Part shown: positions 1-9,248 of the stretch, one piece after another
Layout: every line of letters starts with the position of its first letter
Numbering within the stretch: position 1 is the first letter of the stretch
Assembly: GCF_000381885.1 (NCBI RefSeq)
Contig: NZ_KB907218.1
Location: 68,840-132,839 of the forward strand
DNA from: Actinomadura atramentaria DSM 43919
GTDB lineage: Bacteria; Actinomycetota; Actinomycetes; Streptosporangiales; Streptosporangiaceae
Reading direction: 5' to 3'
DNA: 64,000 nucleotides
Notes under the pieces: model-generated
What the model saw: the letters and a program-made list of their open reading frames with translations, nothing else
Told to the model about the DNA's origin: nothing
Database searches by the model: none
Position numbers and translations under genes: made by a program

Positions 1-2978
1 GCCTCCGCATCGGCCGCCGCACTGACCGCCGCTTCGACCTCCGCACCGGACTCCGCTTCGACCTCCGCGCCGGACTTCGCGCCGGACTTCGCGCCGGACT
101 TCGCGCCGGACTTCGCGCCGGACAGCGCATTGCCCTGCGCGCCGGACTTCGCATCGCCCTGCGCGCCGGACTCCGTGTCACCCTTCGCGTCGCCTCTCAG
201 ACCGGGCTTCGCGTCACCCTTCACGCCGGCCTTCGCGCCGGGCTTCGCGTCACCCTTCACGCCGAACTTCGCGTCGACCTGCTCGCCAACCTTCGTGTCG
301 GCCGCCGCTCCAGCCGCCGCGCCAGCCTGCGTGTCAGCCTGTGCGTCGGTCTTCGCGTCGGTCTTCGCGTCGGTCTTCGCGTCGGTCTTCGCGCCTGTTC
401 CCGCGTTCGTCTTCGCTCCAGCCGCCGTGCTGCCGTTCGCACCAGCCTTCGCGCCGCGCTTCGCGCCGGCCTGGCGGCTCGCGGCAGTACCACCCTTGGC
501 CGCCGTCGGCGCGCTGCCGCGCTTCGCCCCCGTCCGCGCGGGATCGCCGCCGCAGCAGCCGTCCGCCGCGAGAGCGTCCGCGCCCTCCTCGGCGTCTGCG
601 GCGTTCGGAGCGTCGCCGCTCTTCACCGCGCCCGCGCAGCACCCGCTGCCCGCGCTATCCGCATTGCCGGCCGCGCTCAACGCGTCACCGCTCCGCACCG
701 CGTCCGCGCAGCATCCGCCCGCCGCGCCGGTTTCGGGGCTCGTGGCCAGGGCCCCGCCGTTCTTCACCGCGTCCGCGTCATCCGGCGCGGAGTCCGTTGC
801 CGCAGCGCTAACCGCGGACGCCGCGCCGGGCGCGGAGGGCAGCGCGCCGCCCTCGTCGGAGCCCATGATCTGCGCCAGTTCCTCCGCCGGGAACGCCAGC
901 GGCACCGTGTGCCGGGTGCCCGTGCGGCGGTTGCGGAGTTCGAGGCGGTCCGGGCGCAGGCCGTCGCCCACGGGCAGTGCCGAGACGACCAGCGCGTCCC
1001 CGTCCCAGCGCACGCCCGTCAGGTACAGCCCCGGCTCGGCCGTCGCCGTGAGGTTCCCGTAGCGCGTCCGGTCCAGGACGACGCCCGCGTGCGCGAGCCC
1101 CGCGAACCCGTCGGCGGCGGGCAGCCGCACCCGCGCGTCGCCGACCTGCAGCGACAGGTCGTGGTGGAGCCGCCCGGCGAACGCGGGCCCGGACGACGGC
1201 AGCCCCGGCCCCGTCCCGAGGTCGGCGGCGGTGAGGCGGAACCGGAACGGCGTGCGGCCGTCCGCGCCGGGCTCGCCGTAGCGCACCGGCAGCCGACCGG
1301 CGGTGCCGCGCTCCCGGCAGGACACCACGACCGCGTCGTCGTCGCCGGTGGGCCGCGCGACCCAGCCGGCGATCTCGACGCCGTCGCCGTCCGGCCCCTG
1401 CCCGGTGACCATCGCGTCGGGGCGGCGGAGGCGCAGCGCCACCCCGTCGCCGCTCTGGACGAGCTGGACGCGCACCCCGTCGAACAGGTCCCGGTAGCGC
1501 GGCCAGTGCGCGGACGGCCCGCAGCCGCCGACCGGTCCCGAGACGGTGATCCGGTCCCGCCCGGCACCGGTGCGGACGGCCGCGTGCAGCCGCCAGTCGA
1601 CCTTGCGGGCGGACGCGTCGAAGAACTCGGTCGGGTCGATCTCCACCACGAACCCCGACCCGTCGTAGCAGGCCGCCGCCTGCCCGGACTCGGCCGTGAC
1701 GTGCGGTGCGGGCACGCGCGAAACCGTCAACGTGCGGCGGCGCGACGACCCGGCCCGCTCCAGCCACACGTCGATGCCGTCCGCCAGCGCCATGTCCAGG
1801 TACGGGACGTAGGCGTGCCCCGCGACGCGCAGCCGGTCCCCGACCCACACGATCTCGTCGATGCGCGCTTCGAGCCGCAGCTCGTCGGTGATGTCGTAGA
1901 GGCGCTGTGGATAACCGCGCGACTCGTCGTCCCGGAACGGATGGCCCGCGTACCAGCGGCGGCGGACGAGCCCGCGCACCTCGGCGGGCGCGGCGGGCAG
2001 CCCGGTGCGCTCGTACTCCAGGACGGTGACGAGGTCCGCGATCCGGCCCTCCGCGACCAGGTGGTACTTGAGCCGCTGCAGCGACGTCAGCTCGTCCAGC
2101 AGCGCGGGGTCGACGCCGCGCACGTGGTCGCCGACGAGGCGGCACAGCCGTTCGCGGTAGGCGTCGTCGCCGTCCTCGGCCTCGTCCACGAACAGCAGCA
2201 GGTCGTCGTCCAGGACGCTCAGCTCGTACGGGACGCGCAGCGCGGGCGCGTGCTCGTCGAGGAACCGGACGATGCGCCGGGCGGCGGCGAGGCGGTCCTC
2301 CAGGTTGGACGCCTCGGTGCGGCGCTGCGTGACGGACCGCTCGGCATCCTCGCGCTTGCGGTAGCAGTACAGGATGTCGCTGAGGACGTCCACGCTCGCG
2401 GCGAGGACGTGCGCGGACACGGCGACCGGGATGTCCTCGTACGCCCCGGCGGGGAACTCGATGCCGCTGTTCTCCCAGAAGGACCGGCGGATCACCTTGT
2501 TCCACACGGTGCGGTCGCGCAGCAGCGCCTCGTCGCGGGTGACGTGCGTCCGCAGCCGGGTCGTGCGCAGCGCGTCCAGCGGGAACCGGGCGCGGAACGA
2601 CCGGCGCGAGTCGAACTGCTCGATGCCGCCGCACACCATGTCGGAACCGGTGCGGCGCAGCGTCCCGACCATTCGCTCATAGGCGTAGAAGGGGACGATG
2701 TCGTCGCTGTCGGCGAACGCCAGGAACGTTCCAGTCGCGTGCTTGACCCCGGTGTTGCGGGCCGCGCCCATCCCCTGGTTGTCCTGCTGGACGAACTTGA
2801 ACCGCGCGTCCCGGTCGGCGAACGCCTTCGCGATCACCGCGCTGCCGTCGGGCGAGCCGTCGTCGACCATGACGACCTCGATGTCGGTCAGGGTCTGTGC
2901 CGCCAGCGACGCCAGGCACTCCTCCAGATAGTCCTCGACCTTGAAGATGGGGACGACGACGCTGAGCACGGGTGCCAT
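1..2978 (-). CDS. GT2 glycosyltransferase, large, 3' end outside window
   Basis: This is a family 2 glycosyltransferase, probably making a cell-wall polymer or glycan at the membrane. It starts at ATG 2978 and stays open to the left edge, so about 992 residues are visible and the C-terminus is missing. Residues 1-220 form a GT-A domain: it opens MAPVLSVVVPIFKVEDYLEE and contains VMVDDGSPDGS, the metal-binding FADSDD and a conserved ED pair near residue 165. Residues about 220-690 resemble the linker and beta-rich regions of actinobacterial GT2/CDP-glycerol glycerophosphotransferase fusions, but no second catalytic domain is reached. From about residue 710 the protein becomes an Ala/Lys/Gly-rich tail with AKTD and AKSG tandem motifs. 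The tail may be a linker to a domain outside the window. The family is clear; the acceptor is unknown. Confidence 0.85.
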   Translation of the reverse strand, partial: MAPVLSVVVPIFKVEDYLEECLASLAAQTLTDIEVVMVDDGSPDGSAVIAKAFADRDARFKFVQQDNQGMGAARNTGVKHATGTFLAFADSDDIVPFYAYERMVGTLRRTGSDMVCGGIEQFDSRRSFRARFPLDALRTTRLRTHVTRDEALLRDRTVWNKVIRRSFWENSGIEFPAGAYEDIPVAVSAHVLAASVDVLSDILYCYRKREDAERSVTQRRTEASNLEDRLAAARRIVRFLDEHAPALRVPYELSVLDDDLLLFVDEAEDGDDAYRERLCRLVGDHVRGVDPALLDELTSLQRLKYHLVAEGRIADLVTVLEYERTGLPAAPAEVRGLVRRRWYAGHPFRDDESRGYPQRLYDITDELRLEARIDEIVWVGDRLRVAGHAYVPYLDMALADGIDVWLERAGSSRRRTLTVSRVPAPHVTAESGQAAACYDGSGFVVEIDPTEFFDASARKVDWRLHAAVRTGAGRDRITVSGPVGGCGPSAHWPRYRDLFDGVRVQLVQSGDGVALRLRRPDAMVTGQGPDGDGVEIAGWVARPTGDDDAVVVSCRERGTAGRLPVRYGEPGADGRTPFRFRLTAADLGTGPGLPSSGPAFAGRLHHDLSLQVGDARVRLPAADGFAGLAHAGVVLDRTRYGNLTATAEPGLYLTGVRWDGDALVVSALPVGDGLRPDRLELRNRRTGTRHTVPLAFPAEELAQIMGSDEGGALPSAPGAASAVSAAATDSAPDDADAVKNGGALATSPETGAAGGCCADAVRSGDALSAAGNADSAGSGCCAGAVKSGDAPNAADAEEGADALAADGCCGGDPARTGAKRGSAPTAAKGGTAASRQAGAKRGAKAGANGSTAAGAKTNAGTGAKTDAKTDAKTDAKTDAQADTQAGAAAGAAADTKVGEQVDAKFGVKGDAKPGAKAGVKGDAKPGLRGDAKGDTESGAQGDAKSGAQGNALSGAKSGAKSGAKSGAKSGAEVEAESGAEVEAAVSAAADAE
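67..123. repeat. 12-bp coding tandem repeat, GT2 tail
   Basis: The unit gcgccggacttc repeats about 4.8 times in perfect register. On the minus strand it encodes repeated AKSG in the Ala/Lys-rich tail of the glycosyltransferase. A 12-bp period keeps the frame, so copy-number changes lengthen or shorten the tail without breaking the gene. Confidence 0.9.
343..390. repeat. 12-bp coding tandem repeat, GT2 tail
   Basis: Four perfect copies of gcgtcggtcttc encode repeated AKTD on the minus strand. Degenerate relatives of the same unit continue on both sides, so the whole 1-900 stretch looks built from expanded short units. Confidence 0.9.
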
Positions 2979-3202
2979 TTCCACGGACTCCTCGGGAAGG
3001 CGGACGGGTTCCGGCGGCGCCCCGGCCGGGCGCGCTCCGTCCCGCGCGCCCCACGCCGCCCACCCGGACAGACTCGGAGCAGGGCCATGACCGTCTCAGC
3101 GCGAAAACGCAAGCGTGGACGCCCCGTTGCCCAGACTTGACCGCGCGCGCCCGGCCCGCCGCCCGCCGAACCCGCAGGAAGCGCGGCGCTCCCGCCCGAA
3201 CG

Positions 3203-6200
3203 TCAGTAGACGTCGCGGACGTAGCGTTTCTCGGCGGCCAGCCGTTTGACGTATCCGGCGGCCGCGTCCGCGTCGAGGCCGCCGTGCGTCGCGACGATCT
3301 CGCGGAGCGCCGCGTCGACGTCCTTCGCCATCCGGGCCGCGTCGCCGCAGACGTAGACGTGCGCGCCGCCGTCCAGCCACTCCCATACCCGCGCGCCGTG
3401 CTCGCGCATCCGGTCCTGCACGTACACCTTCGCGCGCTGGTCGCGGGAGAACGCCAGGTCGAGGCGGGTGAGGACGCCGTCGGCGCGGAAGGCGTCCAGT
3501 TCGTCGCGGTAGTAGTGGTCCGTCGCGCGGCGCTGCTCGCCGAAGAACAGCCAGTTGCCGCCGGACGCGCCCGCCGCGCGGCGTTCGGCGAGGAAACCGA
3601 GGAACGGCGCGACGCCCGTCCCCGGGCCGATCATGATCGCCGGCGTATCCGGGTCCGCGGGCGGCCGGAAATGCGGGGCGCGCTGGACGTACACGCGGAC
3701 GTCGTCCTTCTCCGCCCGGTCCGCGAGGTACGTCGAGCAGACGCCGCCGCGCGGCCGACCGTTCTCGCCCTCGTAGCGGATCACCGACACCGTCAGCCGG
3801 ACGGCGTCCGGCTCCGCGCGCGGGCTGGACGAGATCGAGTACTGCCTGGGCTGGAGCGGCCGCAGCAGGCCCGCCCAGTCCTGCGCGGACGCGGCCAGGT
3901 CGAACAGGCGCGGGACGTCCACGGCCTGCCGCCCGAACGTCCACTTCGCCAGCTCGTCGGTGTTGTCGGGGCGCAGCAGGCGTTTCAGCTCGCGGTCACC
4001 GGTGCGGTCGAGCGCGAAGCGCAGCAGTTTCGGGGTGAGGCGGGCGATCTCCAGGCGGGTTTCGAGCGTTTCGCGGAACGACGACGCCGAGCCGTCCGCC
4101 AGCACCACGGGCGCCGCCGGATCGACGCCCGTCACCTCCAGCCACTCCGCGACGAGCTCGGGCGCGTTGACGGGCCAGACGCCGAGCGCGTCCCCGACCT
4201 CGTACTCCAGCGCGCCGCCACCGGTGGAGAACGTGAACTCGCGGACCTCCTTGGCCGCCCCTGGGAAGCTGAGCAGACGATTCGCCACGAGCCGCGTCGC
4301 GAACGGCTGCGCCTTGGTGAAAACCCGCCGCCGCACGCCTACATCCGACTCACCCGCGCTCACCTGCGCGGCGGCGTCCAGCTCACGCGCCCTCACGCCC
4401 GACCCACGCGCAGCCCTGTGGGCGCTCGCACCCGGTTCCCGCGCGCTCCCCCACACACTTACGCTCGACCCACGCGCGCTCACATCCGACCCGCGTCCCT
4501 CCGCGTGGGCATCCGGCTTACTCGAGTTCGCCTCCGCGCTCACGTCCGGCTCACGCGCTCGGACATCCGGCGCATCCGCGCTCACATCTGGCTCACGCCC
4601 GCTCACCTTCGCGCGTACATCCGGCTCAGACGCGCACACGTCCGCGCGAGCAGCCGCCTTATTTGCGCTCAGACCCGACGCACGCCCGCTCGTCTTCGCG
4701 CGCGCATCCGGTTCACGCGCGCTCATGCCCGGCTCATGCGCGCTCGCGTTCGGCTCGGGCGCACGCACCTCCGCGCGGGCATCCGGCTTACTCGCGCTCA
4801 CCTCCGGTTCACCCGGACGCTCGTCCGTGCGCGCATCCTGTGCAGTCGCGCTGGCATTCGGCTTGCTCGCGCCTGCCCTCGCGCGAGGTGCGTGCTCGCT
4901 CTCGGCGCTGACGTCCGGGCCGTCCGGCGCGGTATCGCCCAAGGTGTGGACGAGACGGTCCAGCCACATGTCCGCGACCTGCTCGTAGTCCGGTTCGCAG
5001 TCGGCGCGCGGGAGCAGGCGGGTGCCGCCGAGTTCGGCGAGGCGTTCGTCGAGGCGGCGGCCGTGGCCGCAGAAGTCGCCGTAGCTGGAATCGCCGAACG
5101 CCAGCACGGCGTAGCGCAGGCCGGGGAGCGGCGGGTGGCCGGCGTCCGCGAGCGCATCCCAGAGCGCGGCGCCGTTGTCGGGTGCGTCCCCGTCGCCGAA
5201 CGTGCTGGTGAGGACGACGACCGGCGCGTCCCCGGCGAGGACGTCCGGCGCGCAGTCGTCCATCGCGACCGCGCGCGGCACCCACCCGGCCCCCGCCAAC
5301 CGCGCCGCAGCGTCCGCAGCGACCTCCTCGGCGGTCCCGGTCTGCGACGCCCACAGCACGACGACCTCCCGCCCGGCCGCGCCGGCCCTTCCACCCGGCC
5401 CGCCACCCGCGGCCCCATCAGCCGCGGCGCCGAGCCCGGCGCGCGACGCATCACGCGTCGGCACCGTGCCCTCGCCGAGATCCGCCCCAGGCACGGCCCC
5501 CGCGCCGCCGAACAACGCAGCACCCGTTGACGCGACGCCCGCCCCGCCGAACAACGCAGCACCCGTTGACGCGACGCCCGCGCCGCCGGACGCGTCCGCG
5601 TTGGGCACAGCGCCCGCATCACCGGACGGCGCATCGCGCCTCGGCAACGCGTTCTTCCCGACCTCCCGCGCAGGCAGCGCACCCGCGCCACCGGACGACG
5701 CACCCCCGTCCGCGCCGCCGGACGGCGCATTCCCAGCGTGCGAACCGTCCGCGCCGCCGGACGTCCCGGCCCCCGGCACGCGGGAGAACGCCCCGGCGAG
5801 CAGGCCGTTCACGAACAGCGCGCGATCCGCGTCGAGCGGCGCGGGAGCAGGCAGCACCGGCACCGCCCCCGGCCCGGGCACCGATTCGAGTCCCCGCAGG
5901 AACCCGGCCAAATACCGCGACTCGACCGACGTCAGGTCAGGAACGTCCGCCGCGCGAACCCCGAGCGCGTCACCGACCGCCGCAACCGCGCCCTCCCACC
6001 CGGCCGCCCCGCTCCCCGCACCGGACGCGGCGCGAGCCGCCGCCACGGACGCGGTCGTTTCGGACGAGCCGCGCGCGGGCGCAGCAGACGCACCGCCCGC
6101 AGACTCAGCAGTCCCGGCCGCAGCAGACGCAGCGCCGCCAGAAGCGAACTCAGACGCTGACCCAGCGGCGGGCTCAGCGGACGCAGCCGAGAAAGCATCC

Positions 6201-8746
6201 CCGCCGGGCGCGGACGCCCCCAGCACGGACGCACCGCGCGCGTCATCAGCGGACGCGGCATGCGTGGACGAGGCGGCCGCAGATTGATCAGACACAGGTC
6301 CGGCGGACACGGGCCCAGCCGGTCCGGGCGGAGCAGGCGCGGACTTCCCGGACGCGGACCCGGCGGGCGCAGGCCCGGTGAGGCTGGACCGAGCGGCGGG
6401 CTCAGCCAACGCAGGCGAAAAAGCGGCCCCGCCGGGCGTGAACGCACCCGGCACGGACGCACCGCGCGCGCCATCAGTGGAACCGGACGCAGTTGGCGCG
6501 GGCGAAGTGGGCGCGGACACACCGGATTCGGCCCCGGCAAGCGGAGGTCCCGCGGGGATGGACACAGCGGGCGCAGCCGCCGCAGGCGTGGTGTGGACCT
6601 TCGTCAGCGACACCGCGCACACCTTGAGCTCCGGCTGAAGCGACAGCGGGTCCACCGCGTCGCTCGTCACCGCGTTCACGCTGAGGTACTCCCCGAACAG
6701 GTCGTTCCAGTGGAACGGCGCGAAACACGACCCCGGCCGCACCCGGTCGGTGACAGAAGCGGGCAGTACCGCGCGGCCGCGCCGGGACGCGACCTCCACG
6801 GAGTCGCCGTCCGCGACGCCGAGCGCGCGGGCGTCGTCCGGGTGGAGTTCCACGAACGGCCCCGGGTTGAGCTTGTTGAGCTTCGCGACCCGGCCCGTCT
6901 TGGTCAGCGTGTGCCACTGGTGCTGGACGCGCCCGGTGTTGAGCAGGAACGGATAGTCGTCGTCGGGCATCTCGGCGGGCGGCAGGTGCGGCCGCGCGAA
7001 GAACCGCGCCCGCCCGCTCGCGGTCGGGAACCGGGGACGGCCGCCGCCCGGCGGGACGTACCGGATCGGGTTCCGGTCATCTCCCTCAACAGACGCGCTG
7101 GGCCACTGCACCGGCGTGGACCGCAGCCGCTCGTACGTCACTCCGCGCAGGTCGTAACCGGTCGCGGGGTTGTGGAAAGCCTTGATCTCCTCGAAGACCT
7201 CCTCGGCGGACGAATACGAGAACGCGTCAGCGAACCCCATCTCTGCGGCGACGCGCGCGATGATCCGCCAGTCCGGCAGCGCGTCGCCCGGCGCGTCGGC
7301 GGCCCGCCGGGCGAGCGTCAGGTTCCGCTCGGAGTTGATCATCACGCCGTCCGCCTCGGACCACAGCGCGGCGGGCAGCACGACGTCGGCGTAGGCGTTG
7401 GTCTCGGTGTCGGCGAACGCGTCCTGGGCGACGACGAACTCGGCGGCCTCCAGCCCCTCGATCACCGTCCGCCGGTTCCCCACCGATGCCACCGGGTTGG
7501 TGCAGATGATCCAGCACGCCTTGATCTCCCCGGCGGCCATCCGCGCGAACATGTCGATCGTGCCGCCGCCCGCCTCCGCGCGCAGCGTCCCGGGCGCGAG
7601 CCCCCAGCGCTCCTCGGTGAACGCGCGGTCCGCGTCGACCAGCGCCGAGCGCTGCCCCGGCAGCCCCGGCCCCATGTACCCCATCTCGCGGCCGCCCATC
7701 GCGTTCGGCTGGCCGGTGAGCGAGAACGGCCCGCTGCCCGGACGGCAGATCGCCCCGGTCGCGAGGTGCAGGTTGCACAGCGCGTTGGTGTTCCAGGTGC
7801 CGTGGGTGCTCTGGTTGAGGCCCATCGTCCACAGGCTCGTCCAGTCGGAACTTTCGGCGATCCAGCGTGCGGCTGTCCGGAGGTCGTCCGCGGGAACGCC
7901 GGTGATCGACGCGACGGCGTCCGGCGTGTAATCCCGCAGGAACTCCGGCAACTCGTCCCAGCCCTCGGTGGCCTCCGCGATGAACGCCTCGTCGATCGAG
8001 CCGGACTCCGCGAGCAGGTGCAGCAGCCCGTTCAGCAGCGCGACGTCCGTCCCGGGCCGGAGCTGGAGGAACAGGTCGGCCTTCTCGGCGGTGGCCGTGC
8101 GCCGGGGGTCGACGACGATGAGCTTCGCGCCGGCCCGCACCCGGTCCATCAGCCGCAGGAACAGGATCGGATGGCAGTCGGCCATGTTCGCCCCGGCCAC
8201 GAGGAACAGGTCGGCCCGGTCGAGGTCCTGGTACGAGCCGGGCGGGCCGTCCGCGCCGAGCGACAGCTTGTAACCGGTGCCCGCGCTCGCCATGCACAGC
8301 CGCGAGTTCGACTCGATGTTCGGCGTCCGGACGAACCCCTTGGCCAGTTTGTTCGCGAGGTACTGCGCCTCCAGCGTCATCTGGCCGGAGACGTAGAACG
8401 CGAGCGCGTCCGGCCCGTGCTCGTCCAGGACCGCGCGCAGCCGGGCGGCGGTGAGCGCTATCGCCTCGTCCGCGCGGACCGCCGCGGGCTCGCCGCCCCG
8501 GTCCGCGCGGACGAGCGCCGTCCCGAGCCGCCCCGGCGCGGCGAGCATGTCCGCGCTGGTCGCGCCCTTGGTGCAGAGCCGCCCGAAGTTGGCCGGGTGC
8601 GCGCGGTCCCCGGCCGCCCGGACGACGCGCCGCCGCCCGGTCGCGGGGTCGGCCTCGACGTGCAGCACCATCCCGCAGCCGACGCCGCAGTACGAGCACA
8701 CGGTCCTCACGGTCGTCGCAGCCCGTCCGGGCACGGCGTCCGACAC
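3203..8746 (-). CDS. Nitrate reductase / sulfite reductase-type flavoprotein fusion (bifunctional)
   Basis: This is a predicted cytoplasmic assimilatory nitrate reductase with its own electron-input module, 1847 residues. Residues 1-710 are a molybdopterin oxidoreductase of the NasA/NarB type, with the 4Fe-4S motif CSYCGVGCGM near residue 15 and LNTGRVQHQWHT near the molybdopterin-binding C-terminal part. Residues about 1129-1275 are flavodoxin-like (LWASQTGTAEE). Residues about 1472-1847 are a CysJ-like FAD/NADPH module (RQYSISSSP, GVCSTYLADR, GPGTGVAPFLGF, VYVCGDAARMAKDV, ending in RYVRDVY). Electrons presumably flow NADPH-FAD-FMN-FeS-Mo. Two very long Ala-rich disordered linkers (about 710-1128 and 1280-1470) separate the modules. 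I chose GTG 8746 because GGGGGGAGGA lies just upstream; the open frame extends further but has no better start. The fusion type is known in actinobacteria; these linkers are unusually long. No nirBD genes are nearby. Confidence 0.88.
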   Translation of the reverse strand: MSDAVPGRAATTVRTVCSYCGVGCGMVLHVEADPATGRRRVVRAAGDRAHPANFGRLCTKGATSADMLAAPGRLGTALVRADRGGEPAAVRADEAIALTAARLRAVLDEHGPDALAFYVSGQMTLEAQYLANKLAKGFVRTPNIESNSRLCMASAGTGYKLSLGADGPPGSYQDLDRADLFLVAGANMADCHPILFLRLMDRVRAGAKLIVVDPRRTATAEKADLFLQLRPGTDVALLNGLLHLLAESGSIDEAFIAEATEGWDELPEFLRDYTPDAVASITGVPADDLRTAARWIAESSDWTSLWTMGLNQSTHGTWNTNALCNLHLATGAICRPGSGPFSLTGQPNAMGGREMGYMGPGLPGQRSALVDADRAFTEERWGLAPGTLRAEAGGGTIDMFARMAAGEIKACWIICTNPVASVGNRRTVIEGLEAAEFVVAQDAFADTETNAYADVVLPAALWSEADGVMINSERNLTLARRAADAPGDALPDWRIIARVAAEMGFADAFSYSSAEEVFEEIKAFHNPATGYDLRGVTYERLRSTPVQWPSASVEGDDRNPIRYVPPGGGRPRFPTASGRARFFARPHLPPAEMPDDDYPFLLNTGRVQHQWHTLTKTGRVAKLNKLNPGPFVELHPDDARALGVADGDSVEVASRRGRAVLPASVTDRVRPGSCFAPFHWNDLFGEYLSVNAVTSDAVDPLSLQPELKVCAVSLTKVHTTPAAAAPAVSIPAGPPLAGAESGVSAPTSPAPTASGSTDGARGASVPGAFTPGGAAFSPALAEPAARSSLTGPAPAGSASGKSAPAPPGPAGPVSAGPVSDQSAAASSTHAASADDARGASVLGASAPGGDAFSAASAEPAAGSASEFASGGAASAAAGTAESAGGASAAPARGSSETTASVAAARAASGAGSGAAGWEGAVAAVGDALGVRAADVPDLTSVESRYLAGFLRGLESVPGPGAVPVLPAPAPLDADRALFVNGLLAGAFSRVPGAGTSGGADGSHAGNAPSGGADGGASSGGAGALPAREVGKNALPRRDAPSGDAGAVPNADASGGAGVASTGAALFGGAGVASTGAALFGGAGAVPGADLGEGTVPTRDASRAGLGAAADGAAGGGPGGRAGAAGREVVVLWASQTGTAEEVAADAAARLAGAGWVPRAVAMDDCAPDVLAGDAPVVVLTSTFGDGDAPDNGAALWDALADAGHPPLPGLRYAVLAFGDSSYGDFCGHGRRLDERLAELGGTRLLPRADCEPDYEQVADMWLDRLVHTLGDTAPDGPDVSAESEHAPRARAGASKPNASATAQDARTDERPGEPEVSASKPDARAEVRAPEPNASAHEPGMSAREPDARAKTSGRASGLSANKAAARADVCASEPDVRAKVSGREPDVSADAPDVRAREPDVSAEANSSKPDAHAEGRGSDVSARGSSVSVWGSAREPGASAHRAARGSGVRARELDAAAQVSAGESDVGVRRRVFTKAQPFATRLVANRLLSFPGAAKEVREFTFSTGGGALEYEVGDALGVWPVNAPELVAEWLEVTGVDPAAPVVLADGSASSFRETLETRLEIARLTPKLLRFALDRTGDRELKRLLRPDNTDELAKWTFGRQAVDVPRLFDLAASAQDWAGLLRPLQPRQYSISSSPRAEPDAVRLTVSVIRYEGENGRPRGGVCSTYLADRAEKDDVRVYVQRAPHFRPPADPDTPAIMIGPGTGVAPFLGFLAERRAAGASGGNWLFFGEQRRATDHYYRDELDAFRADGVLTRLDLAFSRDQRAKVYVQDRMREHGARVWEWLDGGAHVYVCGDAARMAKDVDAALREIVATHGGLDADAAAGYVKRLAAEKRYVRDVY
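4330..4900. repeat. Degenerate heptad-like coding repeat, linker 2 of the nitrate reductase fusion
   Basis: The minus-strand translation is an imperfect repeat of the type (S/R)-(K/E)-P-(D/N)-(A/V)-(R/S)-A, for example REPDVSA, SEPDVRA and SKPDARA, between the flavodoxin and FAD modules. It looks like a disordered tether grown by unequal exchange. Confidence 0.75.
5505..5582. repeat. 39-bp direct duplication in linker 1 of the nitrate reductase fusion
   Basis: Two adjacent 39-bp copies differ at about one base. They encode a duplicated segment containing STGAALFGGAGVA on the minus strand. The near-identity points to a recent in-frame duplication. Confidence 0.85.
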
Positions 8747-8806
8747 GGTTCCTCCCCCCGCCCACGCGCCCGTGGCGCGAACCGGTACGGAGATTAGGAA
8801 CCCGCT

Positions 8807-8822
8807 GTTACGCGAATGTGAC
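8807..8822. promoter_or_regulatory. Candidate GlnR-like box upstream of nitrate reductase
   Basis: GTTAC-N6-GTGAC lies about 60 bp upstream of the nitrate reductase GTG. Read on the other strand it is GTCAC-N6-GTAAC, close to half of the actinobacterial GlnR pattern (GTnAC-N6-GAAAC). A nitrogen regulator acting on a nitrate assimilation gene is plausible. The second a-site is imperfect, so this is only a candidate. Confidence 0.35.
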
Positions 8823-9052
8823 TTATGAGACAGTCGGCTTGTTACATCTGCCCAACGCGCGCGACCGACCGTTGTGAGGAGGAGCCCGAGCGGCAACGCC
8901 CACCGACCGGGAACGCTCAGGAGTGGAGCGCTCCACCGCCCCGAAGCGATCGAAATCTGTCGGATTAGTCCAGAAGTAAGCCGTTACGTCCCGCAGTCTG
9001 GGTGTGATCCGCGACCCACCCCCTACCTACCCGAACAGGCGATCAGCCCTGA

Positions 9053-9068
9053 TGTGACTGCATTCACC
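9053..9068. promoter_or_regulatory. CRP-type operator upstream of crp
   Basis: TGTGA-CTGCAT-TCACC matches the CRP/Cmr/GlxR consensus TGTGA-N6-TCACA at 9 of 10 specified bases. It lies about 180 bp upstream of the Crp-family gene and could serve autoregulation or either divergent promoter. Confidence 0.6.
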
Positions 9069-9248
9069 CGCAGGTCCGTACACTGGTGACCTGGGGTCAC
9101 GGTGCCTGACGGCCCAGGGACGGCGTTGTCCCGACGGGCGGGAGTCCCCCTTCCGCCACGGAGCCGCGGCGCGCCGCGACCCTGGTCTTTCACGTACGCG
9201 GTGGGACGTACGTCACACTATGTATGCAGGTGTTGGAGGAGGAGAAGC

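Larger units (their letters stand above)
8747..9248. other. Divergent intergenic region, nitrate reductase / crp
   Basis: About 500 bp lie between the GTG of the nitrate reductase fusion and the GTG of the Crp-family gene. I see two regulatory candidates, a GlnR-like box and a CRP-type palindrome, listed separately. I see no convincing coding sequence; the plus-strand frames here lack a ribosome binding site and family signal. Confidence 0.6.

Noticed and set aside
343..390. CRISPR array from the repeated 12-bp units
   Set aside because: The repeats are contiguous without spacers and keep the coding frame, so they are a coding minisatellite.
808..2634. 608-residue minus-strand frame
   Set aside because: It is Arg/Pro-rich and out of frame with the GT2 gene, which carries all the recognisable motifs.
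6260..8797. 845-residue plus-strand frame
   Set aside because: Antisense shadow of the nitrate reductase domain; composition is typical of GC-rich shadow frames.
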